NCBI RefSeq assembly: GCF_040436345.1
Contig: NC_133232.1
Location: 28,273,315-28,337,314, forward strand
DNA length: 64,000 nt
Direction: 5' to 3'
Source: Pagrus major
Lineage: Eukaryota; Chordata; Actinopteri; Spariformes; Sparidae
Shown: piece by piece, positions 60,001 through 64,000 of the stretch
Numbering within the stretch: position 1 is the stretch's first letter
Layout: each line of letters begins with the position of its first letter
Translations under genes and position numbers: made by a program
Notes under the pieces: model-generated
What the model saw: only the letters and a program-made list of their open reading frames with translations
What the model was told of the DNA's origin: nothing
Databases searched by the model: none

Positions 60001-63000
60001 TCAGAGCTGGAACCGCCAACACAGGTGTCCCAATCTATCTATGTTTTTATGCAGGACGCTGTGGATCGGTGCCACGTATCTTGCTACGTCACCATCCCGT
60101 GAGAAATCCCTGCAGAAGAGGCCCTTCTCTGAGCTGAAGACAAACTTCTGGGGCATTGGCCCGTTTCCTCTCACATACTCCCACACAGCCAGGAGCAGTA
60201 GCCTCACCTCGAAGGGAGTGAGGTGGGGGAAGGCTTCGTGGACATTGGCCAGCACGGGAGGCAGGAGCTGGCCCTCTCCCATGCAGGACACCAGGAGGCA
60301 GGAGGCCTGGAGGTGCCATGGGGAGTCTGTGGACAACGCCTCACGTGACGCCTCCCAGTGAGCCAGCAGAGTGGCCAGGAGGCCTCTGAGCACAGCTGAG
60401 CAGTAGCAGAGAGCCGGACGTCCAGCTGCCACAACCTGAAGAAGAGGGAAGAGCACGGGGTGGGCCTCGAAGCAACGCCGGATGTGGATGTCTCGCTCCA
60501 CTGTGGTGCGGGCGTGCTCTTCTGGGGGCCAGGACAGCTCACCATTGGCCACATCTGGACAGACGTTTTCCACCAATGTGACTGCAATGACCTTGGCTGC
60601 CTCTGCGTTGATGGGAGCTGGCTCGTCAGGGTCAGATGGTGGTCGTGAGCCGTTGATAGAGCCATTGAGACCAGAGGAGCTACAACACTGGACTACGACA
60701 GCCAGAAGAGTCTGGACATTCTGCAGACAGGAGAAAATGATGGTGACACATTTTCAGTGTTTTCTGCTGCAACACATCACACAAATCTACCTCCACCCAA
60801 TCAGTTAAATGTTTACGTGAAAATGTAGTTTCAAGTTCAAACAAATTAAAAGGCCTGATAAAATGTACATCCATAGAAGAGCTTTGACTGTACTGGTGCT
60901 ATCTTCTATATTCCACATTTTGCTTGAAAGTATGCTCAACTACTTTGCTTAAGGAGGGAGCAAGTGGGGGGAAGGGAGATGCGAATTTGTCGGCTAATGT
61001 TACTGTATTAAAATCCAATTTAATTGTATTGAAACTGTGCTCTCAAATTGTGCAACTTACCTGGATGACCCCAGATGGGTCAGGCAGCTTGGCAGCAGTG
61101 CGGACCTTCAGCCCCTTGCCAATCACCCCGGCATGAAACACAGACCACACGCTGCCAGAAAAGTTGACTGTGGTGCCAAACCGACAGTTGATGTCCAGCA
61201 AAGAGGCTCCGAGGTCGGGGGATACCGATGGCGAAGTCACAGGTGCGCCAGACATGTCCGCGATCTGCCCTCCAAACAGCTCAGCGTTGCCTTTGTGCAG
61301 CGCTCCCTCAACCAACTGCTGAAGAACTGCTTTAAGAGTGAGCGGAGAATACGCTGCGAAACGGGACAGCAGCAGGACTGACCAGTTCACCGCCTCCCCT
61401 GCTTGTCCCCCATCTCGCCCCACCTTCCCCCCTTCTCCTCGTCTCCTCAGTGCCAGAAAGAAATGTGTCACGGCAGCACGGGAAAGCAGGAGCAGGTGTG
61501 CTGGGGAGGAGGTGCGAGGGAGCGGGCTACAGGACAGGAGGCGCACTGCAGCGTGAGATACAGCTGGGTCACCGTGGAGAAGGAGCGGACCAAAATCATG
61601 GAGGTGCCCTGAGACCGCTGAGCCCACCTGGATGGCCATGGATGACTGAACACCTGCTGCTCCTCTTCTCTCCTCATCCTGGCTCTGGATGGCTGCGGCC
61701 AGGTTCAGCAGCAGCTGTCTCAGCTGACGGGGCCCCAGAGTGTGTGTATGGATCTGGGCCACACAGCGAGTCACAGCGGCAGGAATGAGTCCTGCTATGC
61801 AAGAGGAGAGCGTTGTGTGGAGCTGCCAGGCCAGAGCCAACTCCTCCGGGTTGCGGGCCTGGGTGAGAAGCTGGCAGAAGGCCTCAGTGGCCACACTGGG
61901 ACCCCCATACACCGACAGCAGACACAGCAACTGGTGCAGCCAGAGGTGACGTTTCCTCTCCAGTCGCAGCGTCTCGGCACAGAGCTCACCTATGTGAGAC
62001 TGCAGCTCCTCCAAGAAGGGGATAACCCTCTGGGGCTGAGAGGAAGCTGAGTGGTGGGGGTTGACCTCAGTTCCATCCAAGCGGTTGAAGACCAGTTTGT
62101 GGAGATGAAGAAGCAGCATCTGAAGAAGGCGATCGCATCCTTCTCTGACTCCTTCATGAGGGGAGGGTGTAGGGCCGGAGATGATGACTGAGGCCGGGGT
62201 GGCTGTGTCTGCCAGAAAACGGAGGACCCGGGCACCTCCTGATGGACTCTGGCTTATGAGGTGGACAGCCAGCCCTAGCATGTTATCTAGTTCTTCTCTG
62301 GGGAGGCCCTGCAGCAAAGCCTGCAGGTGGAGCAGGACAGGAGGGCGTAGCAGCTCTACCAGTTCTGCAGACACGGCACCAAAGAGGTTGGGGGACATTG
62401 CAGCCAGCTGCAGCAGAAATGGTACTGCAGCACGACGGAGTTGAGGGGAATTCTCCCAGGACGTTGAGGATGAAGTGGGAGACATAGGGCTCGATGGAGT
62501 CAGGCTCTCCTGAAACATCCTGAGCAGCTCCTTCCTGATGCTGTCTGAATGGTGCGCTGCAAGGTGTCCGAGGATTCCCACCACTGAGCCAATCTTGGGC
62601 ACTCTGCTGCCTTTATCTGCTCCCATCACAAGAAGCCCTTGGTCCTTAGCGCCATGAGAGCAGAAGTCCTTGAGTCCGCATGCCAAGACTCGGCTGATGA
62701 TGGTACCCGGGAAGGCAGAACCGATGTGAGCCACCACCCAGTCAAAATGCGGGGAGTGCTGAACGGAGGTGTCCAACAGCGCATCCACACAGGCGTCAGG
62801 GCACCAGGCCAGCATGGCGGCCAAACACTGGGAGTAGGCCTCCATGAGGGAGCGGGTGGCAGCACAGGACATCCAGAGCTGGAGCAGCTCATTGAGGCTG
62901 GAGGAGTGAGGGGCCACCCTGCGGCCGGCATGCTTGCTGCTCAGCTGACCCAGGAGGTCCACAGCCCAGGCAGATACCAGAGGGGCCCAGGCCCGGGGGT

Positions 63001-63796
63001 TGAGGCGGATGAACTCTGACAGGACACCATGAACCTCCTACAGACAAATCGAAATAATTAAGAACATTTACTGGGTCGTATTTTTATTAATGCAAGAAAA
63101 CAAAGGTAAGGTTAGTGAGACATGGTGTGGTCTCGATACTGATGCTCTTTGAGTTTATAAAAACAATTCAGACGTTTTGATTCAGAGTAAGAAAATAACA
63201 CAAAAGTTATATCAAAAGTATTGAGTTAGTTTTTAGCTCAACACACAAAATACTGGGGCTGCAACAAACAATTATTTTCTTTATTCAGTGATCTGCCTAT
63301 TATGTTCATGATTAACTGTTTGATCTGTTAAAAAAAAAAGGTGGAACATGCCCGTACAATATCCGAAAGCCCAAGGTAACATCTTCACATTGCTTTTTTG
63401 ACTAAAAGTAATAAATATTCAGGTTTATGAAGAAAAGCAGCAGCATGGCCTGTTATGTTTTAATATTTATTAGTCAGTTATAATTTTCATGATAAGGTTC
63501 TTGTTTAATAAGAAATCCTATGTGTGTTCCTGTGTCATCACACCTGTATGATGTCCTCCAGGTTGGAGCTGACCCCGGAGCTGGCATCACCCTCTGTCTC
63601 TAGGTTGTGCAGGAAGGCGGAGACGTGCTCGTCATAAACGCCCCTCAGATGCTCCAGCACCGCCCCTCGACAGGCCGGGACGGAGCGCAGCAGGCGCACA
63701 GCACAGCGGGCGTGTTCCCGCACACTGAGCTTCCGGCCCTGAACGGTGTCAACGCCACTGATGAAGGACTTGATCTCCTGGGACAGTTCCTGGGCG
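60001..63796 (-). CDS. ints5: Integrator complex subunit 5 (5' end outside window)
   Basis: This is a helical-repeat scaffold of the nuclear Integrator complex, which cleaves nascent RNAs (snRNAs, paused mRNAs) and carries PP2A. INTS5 forms part of the shoulder with INTS8. Exons seen are 63544-63796, 61061-63037 and 60001-60720, joining in frame to 982 residues. The first visible exon begins with the last base of a split codon, so at least one upstream exon lies beyond 64000. Human INTS5 has about 27 residues before the matching AQELSQEIK, so only a short N-terminus is missing (total about 1010, human 1019). Conserved stretches include [78 protein letters not shown] and [19 protein letters not shown]. 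It ends [20 protein letters not shown]. It lies tandemly 1.5 kb upstream of ganab, as in human. Confidence 0.95.
63254..63480. repeat. GGGCTGCAAC element, degraded copy
   Basis: The left end GGGGCTGCAACAAACAATTA is followed by degenerate interior (CCCAAGGTAACATCTTCACA, TAAATATTCAGGTTTATGAA). The right end is not well defined. It lies in the ints5 intron between the 63544-63796 and 61061-63037 exons. Confidence 0.6.
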
Positions 63797-64000
63797 CTAG
63801 ATGAGAGGGACAGACAAAGGATGGAAATTTAGCACAAGCAGAACATGATGAGGAAAGGGATGAGAAAAGAGAGTGTGACTGTGCAAGAAGGAAACGATCA
63901 TTTCAGACTAGTTTTGCATCACTAAAAAAGCGATGTCCTTAAAATATATCATATATGACAAAGTCAAGCAGCAAATCCTTCTGTATAAGGAGCTAGAACC

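Noticed and set aside
61450-62444. Several plus-strand ORFs of 70-110 codons across the large ints5 exon
   Set aside because: They are antisense shadows of the long conserved ints5 reading frame on the minus strand.

Overview
This is a 64 kb piece of vertebrate nuclear DNA, almost certainly from a ray-finned (teleost, probably percomorph) fish. It holds five protein-coding genes with many short exons and GT-AG introns, and their products align closely with well-known vertebrate proteins. The introns are dense with short inverted-repeat transposons of types common in teleosts. No bacterial, viral or CRISPR features were seen. All exon limits were derived by hand from splice sites, reading phase and remembered human proteins; no search was run.

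Layout. Bases 1-3.9 kb hold repeats and one speculative plus-strand promoter. Bases 4.45-20.77 kb hold ehd1 (minus, 6 exons, 534 aa), an endocytic-recycling ATPase. Its introns carry a Harbinger-type element, a non-LTR retrotransposon remnant and several inverted-repeat elements. About 2.2 kb upstream of ehd1, on the same strand, is a convincing mir-194 hairpin (22.93-23.02 kb) followed by a poly(A) signal. Bases 27.27-31.69 kb hold ubxn1 (plus, 9 coding exons, 307 aa), a UBA-UBX adaptor of p97/VCP. Bases 34.44-41.81 kb hold prpf39 (minus, 15 exons, up to 750 aa), a U1 snRNP-associated HAT-repeat splicing factor convergent with ubxn1. Bases 44.52-58.46 kb hold ganab (minus, 25 exons including a 66-nt cassette exon, 951 or 929 aa), the catalytic alpha subunit of ER glucosidase II. 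Bases 60.00-63.80 kb hold ints5 (minus, 5' end beyond the window), a subunit of the Integrator complex.

The genes do not form a pathway; they are a conserved neighbourhood. In human, EHD1 with MIR194-2/MIR192 lies at 11q13.1, UBXN1, GANAB and INTS5 lie together at 11q12.3, and PRPF39 lies on chromosome 14. The window therefore joins two human 11q blocks with a prpf39 gene inserted. The most useful non-protein observations are the mir-194 hairpin with no recognisable mir-192 partner, the conserved ganab cassette exon, and several repeat families present in multiple copies, including an inverted-repeat element with an internal minisatellite (two copies) and a long foldback element (three copies, two inside ubxn1 introns).
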